A stretch of 42,368 nt of DNA, taken from the NCBI RefSeq assembly GCF_001440395.1, contig NZ_LLXZ01000150.1, positions 29,937 to 72,304 on the forward strand. The letters run 5' to 3'. The notes under the pieces were generated by a model. That model did not search any database. It worked only from the letters and a program-made list of their open reading frames with translations, and had not been told where the DNA came from. The stretch's first letter is position 1. Each line of letters opens with the position of its first letter. Below, one piece after another: positions 42,078 to 42,368 of the stretch. This DNA is from Bradyrhizobium jicamae (GTDB taxonomy: Bacteria > Pseudomonadota > Alphaproteobacteria > Rhizobiales > Xanthobacteraceae). The translations under genes and the position numbers were made by a program.

Positions 42078-42368
42078 ATGACTGAAATTCGTGTTCCGAC
42101 GCTGGGTGAGTCCGTGACGGAAGCCACCATCGGCCGCTGGTTCAAGAAGGCGGGCGACGCAGTGGCCGTGGATGAGCCGTTGGTCGAGCTCGAGACCGAC
42201 AAGGTCACCATCGAAGTGCCGGCGCCCTCCGCCGGCGTGCTCGGCGAGATCGCGGCCAAGGACGGCGAGACCGTCGCCGTCGGCGCGCTGCTCGGGCAGA
42301 TCAATGAAGGCGCGGCCGGCGCCGCCAAGCCCGCTGCGGCCGCACCCGCCAAGGCCGCTGCTCCGGCG
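42078..42368 (+). CDS. sucB: 2-oxoglutarate dehydrogenase E2, 5' end only
   Basis: The first 97 codons of dihydrolipoamide succinyltransferase; the gene continues past the window. The lipoyl domain is complete: EIRVPTLGESVTEATIGRWF at the N-terminus, with Lys42 in VELETDKVTIEVPAP as the lipoylation site. The Ala/Pro/Lys-rich linker (AAKPAAAAPAKAAAP) has just begun. ATG at 42078 with GAGGAAA 8-9 bases upstream. Follows sucA in the same direction. Confidence 0.97.
   Translation, partial: MTEIRVPTLGESVTEATIGRWFKKAGDAVAVDEPLVELETDKVTIEVPAPSAGVLGEIAAKDGETVAVGALLGQINEGAAGAAKPAAAAPAKAAAPA

Overview
The window is GC-rich chromosomal DNA of an alphaproteobacterium, most likely Bradyrhizobium, Rhodopseudomonas or a close relative (Bradyrhizobiaceae/Nitrobacteraceae). 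I infer this from protein families (DUF2794, DUF1223, Gly/Tyr-rich small secreted proteins, a ccmABCDG cluster next to acnA), from many palindromic intergenic repeats of the kind common in that group, and from two Irr-type iron boxes (ICE motifs). I see no phage, insertion sequence, CRISPR array, rRNA or tRNA; this is core chromosome.

Layout. 0-10.7 kb, mostly minus strand: ffh, rpsP, rimM, trmD and rplS (signal recognition and ribosome maturation), then leuC, and further on leuD, a DXD glycosyltransferase and a small metallopeptidase. Between leuC and leuD lies a plus-strand group of four small exported proteins of unusual composition (2.8-4.9 kb). 11-19 kb: an exported metallo-beta-lactamase-fold hydrolase, a translationally coupled GyrI-like/SIMPL pair, dapF-mtaB, a RluA-type pseudouridine synthase, ftsY-yciB and a small ComEA-like HhH protein. 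19.2-25 kb: the cytochrome c maturation genes ccmABCDG (minus; ccmD is only 59 codons) diverging from aconitase acnA (plus). 25-29 kb: DUF1223, DUF2794, GNAT and BAX-inhibitor-1 genes, separated by repeat elements. 28.8-34.9 kb: an ABC ATPase/permease pair divergent from an exported SGNH esterase (the ybbA-ybbP/tesA arrangement), then thpR and zapE. 35-42.4 kb: the TCA block mdh, sucC, a DUF1579 gene, sucD, sucA and the start of sucB, which runs off the window end.

How it fits together. Three themes recur: co-translational targeting and translation (ffh, ftsY, rpsP, rplS, rimM, trmD, mtaB), TCA/leucine metabolism with Fe-S enzymes (leuC/D, acnA, mdh, sucCDAB), and cytochrome c assembly. The two Fe-S hydro-lyases LeuC and AcnA each have a near-consensus Irr box upstream, which ties carbon and leucine metabolism to iron and heme status; the acnA box also faces the ccm operon.

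The most interesting unexplained items are: a strong hairpin that buries the ribosome-binding site of a 67-codon gene (5.1 kb); the exported His-rich, Tyr-rich and Gly-rich proteins, two of which share a mature N-terminus; a composite palindrome upstream of sucC; a DUF1579 gene conserved in frame with the succinyl-CoA synthetase genes; and a mosaic of palindromic repeats in many of the longer spacers, of which three copies keep the same folded architecture with different stem sequences. I did not find a clearly new multi-gene system.
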